Under the pieces are notes generated by a model. It saw nothing but the letters and a program-made list of their open reading frames with translations, searched no databases and had not been told where the DNA came from. From Symsagittifera roscoffensis (lineage: Eukaryota > Xenacoelomorpha > Acoela > Convolutidae), in the NCBI RefSeq assembly GCF_963678635.1, contig NC_087066.1, positions 43,759,624 through 43,823,623 on the forward strand: a stretch of DNA of 64,000 nt, in the 5' to 3' direction. The position numbers and the translations under genes are program-made. Positions 41,697 to 51,308 of this stretch are shown one piece after another. Within the stretch, counting starts at the first letter, position 1. Every line of letters starts with the position of its first letter.

Positions 41697-43047
41697 TGAA
41701 GTTCACCCTCGGTTCCCTGCTGGGACCTCCCGAGTTCAACTCTCCTTCTTTTGGTCCACTCTTGCTGCTTAGTAGCCCGTCCAACCTATCCATGATAGCC
41801 TGAGTTCGCCTCTCCATCATCGCGTCTATCTTTGTGTCAAGAGACCCAAGAGACTGCTCTTGCTGAATTCTTAACTTCTCCATGTCGGCTCTTAAGCGTA
41901 ACTCCCTCTGTTCCGCCTCTCTTGTCATTCGCGACAAGTTCCTCGTCATATGTTCGTCCGTTCTTTCTTTCAAGCGTTTTTCGCTTCTGCCAACTTCTTG
42001 TCTGTTGCGGTTTATTTCTTCCCGCAGACTTTCTCTTTCAATGTGAACTGCTCTTTCCAGTTCACTCATCCTTATCGACATCTGTTCATTTTGTTCTCCT
42101 AAACTGCCCACTATGTTGTTTAAGGCTTCCTCTAGTGCTGCCCCGTTATCCATGAGTGGCGTCACTAGTGGTGGTGTAACTCTGTCGGTCCCAGGTAGCT
42201 TCGTGCTGGTCGAGATCCGGGCCTTGACTCTCTGTCTTGACGTCTTTTCATTATCTATTTCAGGATCCGCTAACGCGTTGCCTAGCCCTCTGGTTCTACT
42301 CTCTCCAGTTTGTGGCTCTGAACTTGTCCTAATCGCGAAGTCTTTTGACTGGCCTGGTGTGTTTGCCTCTTTGCTTATCGTTGTCACTACACCAAATTTG
42401 TCCATGGTTCCAGTCTCTCTTCCGACGTATGCCTCGTTCTCCTGGATCGAACTGTTGAGGCTGACCTGAGATCCAAAGTCCCCTCGCTCCTCTTCATCCT
42501 CTTCCTCCTGGGACTCACCATCGTTTCCTGCTCCTCCTCCCATGCTGAATGGAAAGATGTTTCCGAAGGTGTTCTTCATTCTTTCTGAGAACAATGATGA
42601 GGTTGTTTGTTTTCCAGTTCCGCTTGCCATCATAGTGTTGTCTGTCGGAGATCTTCTAGTTGCCGTTACTTCAGTTGAGATGTCGGACAGTTCCGACATC
42701 TCCTCTCGATCCAATGTCCCGGTGGAAGTGGCAAAATCATGGCCTTGTTCTACCGGAGTAGATTCACTCGCCAGCCTTCTGCCTCTCCCTTCCAGTCCAT
42801 TTACTCCCTGGTTGTCGTTCATGGTATGGTCCGTATTGACCTCCACTTCTAACAGTTCTCTTCGCTCTTCTGAGGTCTTCTGACTTCTCGTTTCAACCAT
42901 TCTGCCTGAAACCGTCTCCTCTTTATCGGACCGGGATCGCTTGATCCAATCCACAAAAGGATCGGTCATCGTTTTTCTTTGCTTTTCAGGTATGAATTTC
43001 CTAGAGCTATTACCTCGTTTTGGTATCCTTGACTTGTTTAAACTCAT
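41407..43047 (-). pseudogene. gag-pol of copy B, N-terminal Gag segment
   Basis: The 546-codon frame starts MSLNKSRIPK. Residues 1-60 are strongly basic, 65-300 acidic and disordered, about 304-427 coiled-coil, and 455-540 Arg/Gly/Ser-rich (STRGRGSSSG). A 2-bp loss near 41,410 puts the rest of Gag in another phase. Copy A is open at that point, so this is a lesion, not programmed frameshifting. The coiled coil probably drives Gag multimerisation and the basic and RG-rich parts RNA binding; both are inferences from composition. Confidence 0.87.
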
Positions 43048-43837
43048 TCTTTATTTGTCACTTTCCTATGCCCACTCTTGACTCAATTGCTAGAGACCTT
43101 ATAGTTTTATTAACAATAATAATGACACAACACAATTAATTTCACCAGATTCTATTAAATAGTGACCACGAATCCCTGTATGTTGTCAGAGTACAGTTTG
43201 TATAAAATTTATTCACACTAGCCAATTATCGGTCCAAAGATCTGGAAACTAGCACAATATGATGTTATCAGTCAATTTTAAAAGATAGTGTACTCACTAC
43301 CCAATCAAGCACAGTTTAGGTTGATTTAAAATATAAAAAAAAAAAAAAAAAAAAAATATATATTGACACAATATGAATGTATATATTAAAAAAAACGTAT
43401 GTGTCTTGTACTCTTAGTCGGTCGCAGTACAATAGTCGAACCTGTCTTTTAAAGAAAAAGCTTTCCCTGCTTGGTGCTGCACCAAACAGACAAAACTTTG
43501 AAGGCAGTTATTTTCTCAAGTGGGCGTCTATTGCACCCACCGAGTATTGTGTTACCTATCTGCCTTCGGACTGCCCGAGCTAGACCTACTAAAATCCTCA
43601 GGGCAGTCACTTTTCCCAAAAACGTATTATGTTTCAATCCACACCAATGAGTCACGCTCTTTTTAATTTAGACTTAGTGTCGCGAATATCCGAGTTCGGA
43701 CCCTTTTTTGTATTAGTCTGGTTCTTTTTGAAAGGCAAGTTACCAGTGCAGTCACTGATACCTAGCCTGTGTATTAATAACCTAATACCTCTCGCTTTTT
43801 AGTCTTTCTTTCGTTTACCTAAGTCCTTAATAAAATA

Positions 43838-44215
43838 ATACCCCTCCGGATTGGCACAAATAGGACCCTTCCGGACTGTCAGAATATAGACCCCTCTGGA
43901 TTGGGACCCCTCCGAGTTAGTTAATAGCAGACCCCTCCGGATTTGGACCCCTCCGAATTAGCAACTATAAGACCCCTCCGGATTCGGACCCCTCCGGTTT
44001 TGTGGAAAGTAGACCCCTCCGGATTCGGACCCCTCTGACTTTGAAAAATTTCGACCCCTCCGGATGGGGAGCCCTTAGCTCTGTCAAAGTAGCTTTTCGT
44101 AGTTTTCTTAATCTCAGCTTATACCCCTCCGGATACGTTCTGCGTTGCTTTTATGCTGTTTGAATTAACTGGGAAGGGTATAGGGTCCTTTCCTAGACCC
44201 CTCCGGATTGAAGTT
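43838..44215 (-). repeat. TCCGGA motif cluster in the leader (copy B)
   Basis: About a dozen copies of CCCCTCCGGATT-type motifs (plus strand) occur with irregular spacing, homologous to 22,741-23,075. Individual copies have been gained or lost between A and B while the core TCCGGA is kept in most. Confidence 0.85.
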
Positions 44216-45930
44216 AAGGCACTTATTTGACAATTCACACTAACGGTGAAGGGTCTTATCACTTGCCTAATTTCGACTCTATTATGGTTGTCTTGTGCCT
44301 TCAGCCCTCCCTTCTTGTCTAGAACTGTCCTAAGTTACTTAGTTCAATCGCTATCAACTTTTGGTAGGGGTATAAAGGTTTTTCAAAAAAAATTTATAAA
44401 ACGTGAAGGGTGTACCCCTCCGGATTTGTGTAATTTGCTAAAAACAATCTCAAAAAATTTTCTCGCTCGCTTTTTCGAGTAACTCTCTTTCCTACTAGTA
44501 AGTTCAGCTAATTTCTGATCTAATGGTACCAAGATTAACTCGATATGCTCAGTAGTTCCAAAGTTATTAACCAAAACGTCTTTTTTCCAAACTCAAAAAA
44601 ATTTTCTCTCTTATAGGTTCCGCCTAACTTTTTCCGCAAATCTGGTCCTTTCGACCTAAAAATTATTGATCCGAGCTCAGAAGGCCTATACTCTTCTAGT
44701 TCAATGCAAAAAATCCGATCTAAAACGCTATTGTAGAAAAAATTTGCGAAAAACTATGCTACCTGGACCCCTCCGGATTGATGAATCCACCAAATCAAAC
44801 ACGTTACTTTCGATTTCTCTGCACCCCGGAAGGCTTTCGGGTAGCGGGTTTTAAAACTTGTAGCTTCACTAGTGGACGTTGTCCGAACAACTATTTTTAC
44901 TGTCCTACCTATCACGAAATTTCAGTTTTCGGTACCAAAATAGTTCCAACCACCTTCGAACTTAACTTAACCGGTTCTACCTATTATGTTAGTGAAGTTA
45001 CGATGTAACACACTAACTTAGCGCTTTTTTCCGTTTCAAAAAATATCGATATTTCAAAAATCGCGACTTGTGGGGGGATCAAAATATCGCTATTTTGACC
45101 CTAAAAACCGGTCTGTTTTCGTTGTTTTTCACTGAAAAACGATATAAGACTATTAATATAGGCTATATAAGTAATAATATTAGTAATACTATACCCCTCC
45201 GGGTTTGTTTATTATCCGAATTAAGGTGCTTAACTCGGATGTTCGCAGTTCGGTGAAGGGTCACTACAGTGCAGCACTGTCGAGCCCCCCACAGATTACT
45301 ATCTTACTTTTTGTACCAAAAGGGATACAAAACTTGTTAACGATACCCAACAGTCGATTGTTGTTGTCGTTGAGCCCCTTCTTGTTGCTCCTTGTACTGC
45401 TTGCCGGATCGGTCTTCACCCAAGACCCTTCCGAATTGAGCGCAAATCAGCTGACCCCTCCGGATTGAGCGCAATTTATCATTAACGTGCTTAAATGCTC
45501 AAATAACCCTACAGTACAAGCCTCACAAACGGGCCTCAAAATTGATCGTAACGATCCTGACTGATATAAATGCCTGTAACAACAATATATCTATCAACAA
45601 CAAACGGGGGGGTTGAATCACATCTTGTCTGGGGGGATGATTTCTACTGATTTTTTTTTTTACTTTTTTTGGTTTTTTCGGTTATTTTTTATGTTTTTTG
45701 TTTTTCTTGGGTACTATACTACTTTTTGTTTGGTTTTACTTATATCTTTAAGTGTTTTTGGTCACCAACCACTCAGGGGACGAGGGGACGGCCGATCCCC
45801 CCACCCTTCCTGGTTCGTGAATTTTCGGTCTTAACTAGGTTAAAAAACTATTCACGGCAATCCGGAAGGCCTCCGCGTTCCGAACTACCCTTCCGCCCCG
45901 GCGGTTTAGGCCTATTAAGGGCGTTGATGT

Positions 45931-45956
45931 GAGCATCCGCTCGGCGCGGAGTGCTC
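45931..45956 (-). other. GC-rich hairpin near the primer site (copy B)
   Basis: It is identical in sequence to the copy A hairpin at 24,835-24,860 and lies at the same distance from the primer site. Confidence 0.55.
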
Positions 45957-45995
45957 GTTAACGGTTCTGCCGGTCATGATGTTAAAAAAGAATAA

Positions 45996-46010
45996 CACCC
46001 AGGAGCGCCA
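45996..46010 (-). other. Candidate primer-binding site (copy B)
   Basis: The element strand reads TGGCGCTCCTGGGTG, 12 nt downstream of the 5' LTR. It is the complement of a tRNA-Asn-like 3' end (CACCCAGGAGCGCCA). The tRNA set of this genome would decide the match. Confidence 0.6.
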
Positions 46011-46022
46011 TAAAAACATACA

Positions 46023-46944
46023 TGTAACATTCGCCCGGAAGATACATATCGACGGATAACAAAACTAAGTATTAAGACGACTGGCTAGCGTCTAAACAGA
46101 GCTTTGCATGTTTTTCACCGTCTCTACCAAGCCAGTACTTTTCGGTGGTCTTTCTTACATCGGGTCGACAAAAACGTTACTGCTCTCCGGCTTTGACCAG
46201 AACGCTCAAATTAACTGAATTACATGCAAAAATAGTGAGCTCATGGCTGGGTCTCAGTATCCCCAGACCACGAGGTCACTCCTAAAAACAGGGCTACTAC
46301 TTATTATATTACTATTGTTTTTGTTCAGTAGATAAAAATCATCACCTCCATCGAAGATGGATCAACCCTTTCCCCCAACTCCTAGCTTCTCATCCTTATC
46401 AAAATGAATCCAGTTGTTAATTAAATTCAATTCAGGACATGACAAGAAGCTAAAAGTTTATATAAAAGGCTAAAAGTTCCAGTCCCGAAACCCTTCCGGA
46501 TTCTTGAATCCAGTGAATCAAGCTCCTCAAGTTCAATTTCACGCCAATCCGGAAGGCTGGTTCTCACCCTTCACCGTTGTTGGCAACGGCCTTGCAACTA
46601 TTGTAGCAGCACAATAGTTGCAACTTGGAACGTTCTCTGCTATTGTAGTTCGTTGTCGTTTTTCTTTAATCTCGATTTTCTTTCTGTTCGCTATCACAGA
46701 TAAAGTTATTCTCTTTTTTCACTCGTTTTTTGTTAAAAATGGCCGTTTCAGCATTTCTCCGAAATGTGACGTCATCATTCGAAATTTTGAAAATTTAAAA
46801 TACTAGAATATTCTAGCCCTCACCGTTTGGCTAAACGTTCCAATAACGTCGCTAATCCTTCGAAATCATCAACTCGGAAGGCTTACTGCTAAAAATTCGA
46901 AGCCTGCATAAATTGCATTCTGGCCATTCTGGTCGAATGTCACA
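46023..46944 (-). repeat. 5' LTR of copy B
   Basis: This 922-bp LTR has TG/CA ends and the 10-bp terminal inverted repeat (TGTGACATTC/GAATGTTACA on the element strand). It is nearly identical to 25,467-26,388. The right flank CCG (46,945-46,947) repeats the left flank CCG (25,464-25,466). Confidence 0.95.
46457..46464 (-). promoter_or_regulatory. TATA-like box in the 5' LTR of copy B
   Basis: The element strand reads CTTTTATATAAACTTTT, about 480 nt into the LTR, the expected position of a promoter between U3 and R. The same stretch is in B's other LTR and, slightly changed, in C. It is disrupted in A. Transcription start data are lacking. Confidence 0.4.
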
Positions 46945-47331
46945 CCGTCTCTCACCCTTCACCGTTGTTCGCAACGGCCTTGCAACTATTGTAGCAGCAC
47001 AATAGTTGCAACTCGGAGTGTTCTTCTGTTACTCTGTAACTCGTTGTTGTTTTCCGATCTCAATTTCGTTGTTGTTGCTAGCGCAGCTAATGTTGTTCTC
47101 TTTTTCTTTCTCGTTTTAGTCAAAATGGCCGTTTCTGACGTTTCTCAGAAATATGACGTCATAATTCGAATTTTTGAAATTTTAAAATACCAGAATATTC
47201 TAGCCCTCACCGTTTGGCCAATCGTTCCAATAACGTTCTTAGTTCGTAATAACCACCAATCCGGAAGGCTCGCTGCTAAAAATTCGAATTCTGCAGAGAT
47301 TGCATTTTGGCCATTCTGGTCGAATGTCACA
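46945..47331 (-). repeat. 5' LTR of copy A, right part
   Basis: It continues 24,927-25,466 after copy B: starts CCGTCTCTC, holds the 32-bp hairpin (46,980-47,011) and ends GAATGTCACA. It is followed directly by copy C's LTR at 47,332. Confidence 0.93.
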
Positions 47332-47540
47332 TTTCTGCATGTAATTAAGTTAATTTGAGTGTTTTGACCGAAGCCGAAAGCAGTAACGTTTTGTCGACCC
47401 GATGTTAGGAAAGACCACCGAAAAGTACTGGCTTGGTAGAGACGGTGAAAAGCATGCAAAGCTCTGTTTAGACGTTAGCCAGTCGTCTTAAGACTTAGTT
47501 TTGTTTTCCGTCGATATTTATCTTCCGGGTGAATGTTACA
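47332..47540 (+). repeat. 3' LTR of copy C, right part
   Basis: It runs from TTTCTGCATG to GAATGTTACA and is the complement of about 1,584-1,793 of A's LTR. It finishes the LTR that begins at 901, more than 45 kb away, which proves the nesting. Confidence 0.9.
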
Positions 47541-47669
47541 ACCAGAAAATCAACTGGCAAGGTCGAGACGGTGAAAAACGAGTAGGATTAAGGTAACTGA
47601 CGCCTGCCAGTCGTTAATAGGTACTTTTACTACGCTCCGTCGCTGTGTAGTATTTGGGCGAATGTTACA
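47541..47669 (+). repeat. Terminal fragment of a diverged sister LTR (D)
   Basis: This 129-bp stretch aligns with the last 130 bp of copy C's LTR with many differences (shared: GAGACGGTGAAAA, GCCAGTCGT, GGGCGAATGTTACA). The strand and end are the same. It abuts C's end, so C may have inserted into D, whose other part would lie left of the window. Confidence 0.65.
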
Positions 47670-48172
47670 CCGAATATGGGGGGGGGGGGGGCACTAGAGA
47701 AACAGAAAAACGGGTACAAAAAACATAAGTCAAACCAAAACAAAAAAAAAGGAAAACAATTAAAAGAAAAACCAGAAAAACAGTAGAAAATGGACAGTGA
47801 CTCTGATTTTCAGAATTGATGGATCGGACCTTCATTTTAATTGCTAGTATACTTATACTGTTTTTCAATAGGACTGATCGTTTCGATTTAAATAGCAGTA
47901 TTTGGCCGGTGCCCGAAGTTGGGGCGTTGAAAGGGTTTTCAGATAGCTTTGGAGCCTTGAATAACTACTGGGAGACATCACTGGAAAAGGTGACCAGTAG
48001 GATAGTGAAGGGATCAGAGGTCTGAAGGCCTGGGAATCAAGAAGGGACACTGAATGGAATTCATTTACCTTAAGGATGGGAACAACCACGCCGCTCCCCT
48101 CACGCGCACTACGCAAGGATAAAATCGTTGTCCCTCGCAATAATAAAATTGCGTAGGACACTACGGAAGTGA
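47670..48172. other. Non-coding stretch with a G-run; no gene recognised
   Basis: A run of G lies at about 47,680-47,691, followed by an A-rich stretch to about 47,800. A short plus-strand frame at 47,816-48,025 has a protein-like second half (SIWPVPEVGALKGFSDSFGA), but no known match or splice context is visible, so I do not call it a gene. Confidence 0.4.
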
Positions 48173-48486
48173 AGTCCCATTTGTACCAAAATTATTCAAC
48201 TAGAATAGTGAGCCAACGAATTATTACATTAAGTTTCTACTGTTCAAACAGAAGAAAACTAAACAACAGAATTGTGACCGCCGCGATCGCGCCAATGTGT
48301 CGCGAGCTTGCCAACAGAGGGTAGGACTATACAAAAATAAGAGCCGGTTATCTCCGCGAAGCGGCGTAACGCGCCCACCGGCGACCTTAAACCAAGAGCT
48401 TAAACTAGTCGGCTTAGTAGTCTTTGGCCAGTTGAATATTTTTGGTACTAACGCGATTGATTTTTTATTTTGTTACAAATGGGACT
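48173..48486. mobile_element. Possible small inverted-repeat element (MITE-like)
   Basis: Twenty-base inverted ends, AGTCCCATTTGTACCAAAAT at 48,173-48,192 and its complement with one mismatch at 48,467-48,486, enclose 274 bp with no frame. No clear target duplication was found, so the superfamily is undetermined. Confidence 0.5.
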
Positions 48487-49254
48487 GATTTATCATTTTG
48501 GTACCTATGAGTACCCACCATTACGTAATCCTGACAAGTTTGCAAATCTTTTCGAGGAGGTCTGCTACGATATCCAAAGAGCTGAAACTCATCCTTTGCA
48601 AATTTATATCTTTTACAACATGACAGTTTCAAATCAATGAGGCCAGACTCAATATCAGCGGAAATAGACTAAGGGGAGGAAGGTTCAGCACAACGGTTTT
48701 TAATGTTAGTTTCTTCAAATCTTTTGTGACTTCATGTCCAAAAAAAGTTTTTGCCTTGTATTTTTGCAAGCACGGGAAAAGCAGCGTCAGGCTTAACAAG
48801 AATCATAAAATAAACTGGTGCAGGAACAAAATAAACTTTGCACTGCTAAAGTGTGCAATTCGCAGCATCTGGGGTTGCAAAACTTTAAATAAGACTTGAA
48901 TAACTGTTAGAAAACCCCATAAATCGTTATCTAGAAATGGGTAGATCCTAAATGGCAAATCATCGTAATGCTTCGTCCTTGACTTATTTAATTCCTTCCT
49001 CTTTGTTAGGATCAAAAGGGACGTTTTTTAGTGGTTGGTTTGTTGCCCTAATAAGTACCACGAATCACTAAAAAAAACTAAAAATACCAACAGAGTGTTA
49101 TACAAGTCGAACAGAGCAGCTTCTGCCCTCTCTTTTTTGGCTGCACTGGTGGTGCCGCACCAGCAGCTACGCTGACAATGCAGCGCATAGCGGAAAAACT
49201 TAGTGAAAAAAGGCATGAAAGCTACTCAGAAACAATAAACTATATAACAACTAA
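48487..49254. other. Non-coding stretch
   Basis: No gene is seen. It holds the left member of a 37-bp direct repeat (49,018-49,055) and the left target duplication of the next MITE (49,246-49,254). Confidence 0.4.
49018..49055 (+). repeat. 37-bp direct repeat, left copy
   Basis: It begins GGGACGTTTTTTAGTGGTTG and ends CCCTAATAA. A copy with about three mismatches lies at 50,326-50,362 in the same orientation. The pair brackets about 1.3 kb including the MITE below. Its nature is unknown. Confidence 0.55.
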
Positions 49255-49720
49255 GGGGCCTAGGAAATTAGACGATAAGCAAATTAGACGGATACTACAA
49301 AAACGAAATTAGACGGAAATTATTTTTTACAGATCTGGCATTTTAGACGAAAAAGCTATGAAAAGGAAAGGGCCAACAAAATTTTTTCTTAAGAGTCAAG
49401 TTTCACAAATACAAAAAGAACATAAAATGTCAATACCTATCAAAACAATTAGTTCAAATGAACACACAATGTCAAATCTGAATATTACAGGAGAGTTTTG
49501 AATTGAATAAATTATGCATGATTGACTTGTAAGGTTTTTGGCCACTGAAATTGAACTGTTGTCTACAAACAATTTTATTTTTCTAACGCAATTTGTGTGC
49601 AAACAAAGTTAATTTCTCTCATTTTCGTCTATTTTCTCACAATTGCAGTTTTGCAAAACCGTCTAATTTCCTTTTAAGTACCTCCGTCTAATTTGCTTAT
49701 CGTCTAATTTATCAACCCCC
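49255..49720. mobile_element. 466-bp MITE with 9-bp target duplication (Mutator-like)
   Basis: Perfect 9-bp duplications AACAACTAA flank it (49,246-49,254 and 49,721-49,729). The ends start GGGG and share AAATTAGACGATAAGCAAAT followed by TAGACGG as inverted repeats. The motif AATTAGACG recurs subterminally. There is no coding frame. A 9-bp duplication and G-initial ends fit Mutator-type elements, but Merlin-type (8-9 bp) is possible. Confidence 0.8.
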
Positions 49721-49729
49721 AACAACTAA

Positions 49730-50466
49730 GTTAAGCTTAGCGTAGCTCGGGAGCGATATCCTTTGTATACGGGGTTGCAGATCACTGCGTAAAACGCAAT
49801 TCATAGACAATTCAGTGCTATTATAGAGTGGGTATGGTTGAAATAAATACCTTTAATGACAACAAATACCTTTAATGACCTTTAATGACAACCTCATAAT
49901 GACCTCAATTCCCTAAAAAAAAAAACTTGATTTAATTCCTGAAATATTGTTTATTGATGTTTTTATATAATGCTGGTATGGGCCCTATCCAGATTTTGCA
50001 CGACCGTACCTAAATGGAAGGGCCCCTTTCATAATTTACCTTTTTTTAAAAGTAAACAATCACTTGAATGAAATTTCTGGTACCGCACCCAAAGACGCGT
50101 AAACATTTTAAACAGAAGAGTTGACTTCTCAATTTAAGCGGTTTAAAGGCCGGGATATTTCAGAAACTGCTTCAACTCTCTCTTCTTGTACTTGGAGTGT
50201 ACTACACCTTAGATACACAAAGGAGCGCACACAGGTAGTTTTCCTCACAACAGTCTTCTTTGCAATAGAAGTTGCAAATGATGAAAATTTCTTTTAAGGC
50301 CGCCGACGTCAAAATTCGACCAATAGGGACGTTTTTTAATGGTTGGTTTGTTTCCCTAATAATTAAGCTTGCGATTAGCAAGCGTTATCAAAACGGGGTA
50401 TAGACATTTTTTTCGGGTTAAAAATTAGTTCAATAGAATCAGTTGAATCATTTTACCTTTGGTTCA
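49730..50466. other. Non-coding stretch
   Basis: It holds a short imperfect tandem repeat of ACCTTTAATGACAAC (about 49,849-49,895) and the right copy of the 37-bp direct repeat (50,326-50,362). No gene is seen. Confidence 0.4.
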
Positions 50467-50666
50467 NNNNNNNNNNNNNNNNNNNNNNNNNNNNNNNNNN
50501 NNNNNNNNNNNNNNNNNNNNNNNNNNNNNNNNNNNNNNNNNNNNNNNNNNNNNNNNNNNNNNNNNNNNNNNNNNNNNNNNNNNNNNNNNNNNNNNNNNNN
50601 NNNNNNNNNNNNNNNNNNNNNNNNNNNNNNNNNNNNNNNNNNNNNNNNNNNNNNNNNNNNNNNNNN
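50467..50666. other. Assembly gap (200 N)
   Basis: Exactly 200 unknown bases, a conventional gap length, so the true distance is unknown. The 5' part of the retroelement remnant to the right is probably lost in it. Confidence 0.95.
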
Positions 50667-50734
50667 ACAGAATTTGGAAAGAGACCTTTTGACAGCCGAG
50701 TAGAGAAGAGAGCTATGTGACAGCAGGCCTCGCG

Positions 50735-51246
50735 TCAAGGTAGTTAAGAAGGGCCACCAAAGCAGGGATGTTTCACCCAAATTCAAGATGGAACCCGCCC
50801 AGATTGCAAATACACCCTACTACAAATCGATGGAACAGCTCGCGAAATTGGCAAATGAGTGGATGATCTGGAAAAGGAAACTGTCTCATGAATAAGGTTG
50901 CCGAGCTCTCCGTACCTTGGTGGAGAGAAACCAGCTCTTAGCGGCCTACCTCAGAAATTGCCTAACACCTGGGACTCTGAGATTCAGACAGGACGCCATA
51001 GATTCTTCAACAACTAGTACCAAATGTACACTAGAGTCATTGCTTTTATGTAGTCCGAACTCAGTTGAAGTATTCAGGAAAGTGGCAAATCGTAAATCAG
51101 GGAAACGATTATTTAAATGCTATGGGGATAAAATTAGCAGAGTTACTCCTTCTACTTATATTACGGCAGCGGGGAAAGTAATTAGGAAAAGTGATATTTT
51201 GTTAAGACTTAAAAATCCACAAGTTTCAGGTCTGGGGAAAGGCTGA
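50735..51246 (+). pseudogene. Retroelement E, broken frame (upstream part)
   Basis: One open stretch (50,735-50,895) contains YYKSMEQLAKLANEWMIWKR and ends in TAA. The next (about 50,896-51,246) contains VERNQLLAAYLRNCLTPGTL and VFRKVANRKSGKRLFKCYGD. They are separated by a stop and look like one decayed frame. It is basic and not similar to integrase or RT as far as I can see. Its place just before the PPT and LTR suggests the last ORF of the element. Confidence 0.55.
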
Positions 51247-51308
51247 AAAAACAGAGAAAATTCTCTTCCTCGTCATCATCGGACGAATTTCTGGTCCCAA
51301 AAGCATAA

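Larger units (their letters stand above)
43048..45995 (-). promoter_or_regulatory. Approximately 2.95-kb non-coding leader of copy B
   Basis: It is homologous along its length to 21,969-24,899 with scattered indels. It holds an A-run (43,336-43,357), the TCCGGA cluster (43,838-44,215), the LTR-like TCCGGA hairpin paralogue (about 44,766-44,836), T-rich tracts (45,650-45,760) and the GC hairpin near the primer site. Short open frames in it are not shared with copy A. Confidence 0.7.
25467..46944 (-). mobile_element. Giant Ty3/gypsy-type LTR retrotransposon copy B
   Basis: Copy B is a complete LTR-to-LTR insertion of 21,478 bp in the 5' LTR of copy A. Its two 922-bp LTRs differ at about five positions that I could find (about 0.5%), so the insertion is recent. 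Organisation is as in copy A. It lacks 3,070 bp of ORF2 (equivalent to A 4,555-7,624, junction at 28,460/28,461) and has three breaks in gag-pol and three more in ORF2. The undeleted length would be about 24.5 kb. Confidence 0.94.
1584..47331 (-). mobile_element. Giant Ty3/gypsy-type LTR retrotransposon copy A (interrupted by copy B)
   Basis: Copy A is a full-structure element on the minus strand. Its parts, 5' to 3', are: 5' LTR (47,331-46,945 plus 25,466-24,927, split by copy B), primer site, leader (24,899-21,969), gag-pol (21,968-12,365), spacer, ORF2 (11,970-3,301), 3' UTR, and 3' LTR (2,506-1,584). Without copy B its length is about 24.27 kb, and it lacks a further 215 bp kept by B. Its two LTRs show roughly eight or nine differences by eye over 923 bp. 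It is inserted in the 3' LTR of copy C with TTT on each side. It is defective: gag-pol has eight frame lesions and ORF2 has three. Homology of RT, RNase H and integrase places it in the Ty3/gypsy group; the family assignment below that level is open. Confidence 0.92.

Noticed and set aside
37392-43047. Programmed frameshift between Gag and Pol at the 41,407-41,696 overlap.
   Set aside because: Copy A is open at that exact position, so the overlap in B is produced by a small deletion.
50443-50786. Open frames spanning the N block.
   Set aside because: They are artefacts of unknown bases read as sense codons.
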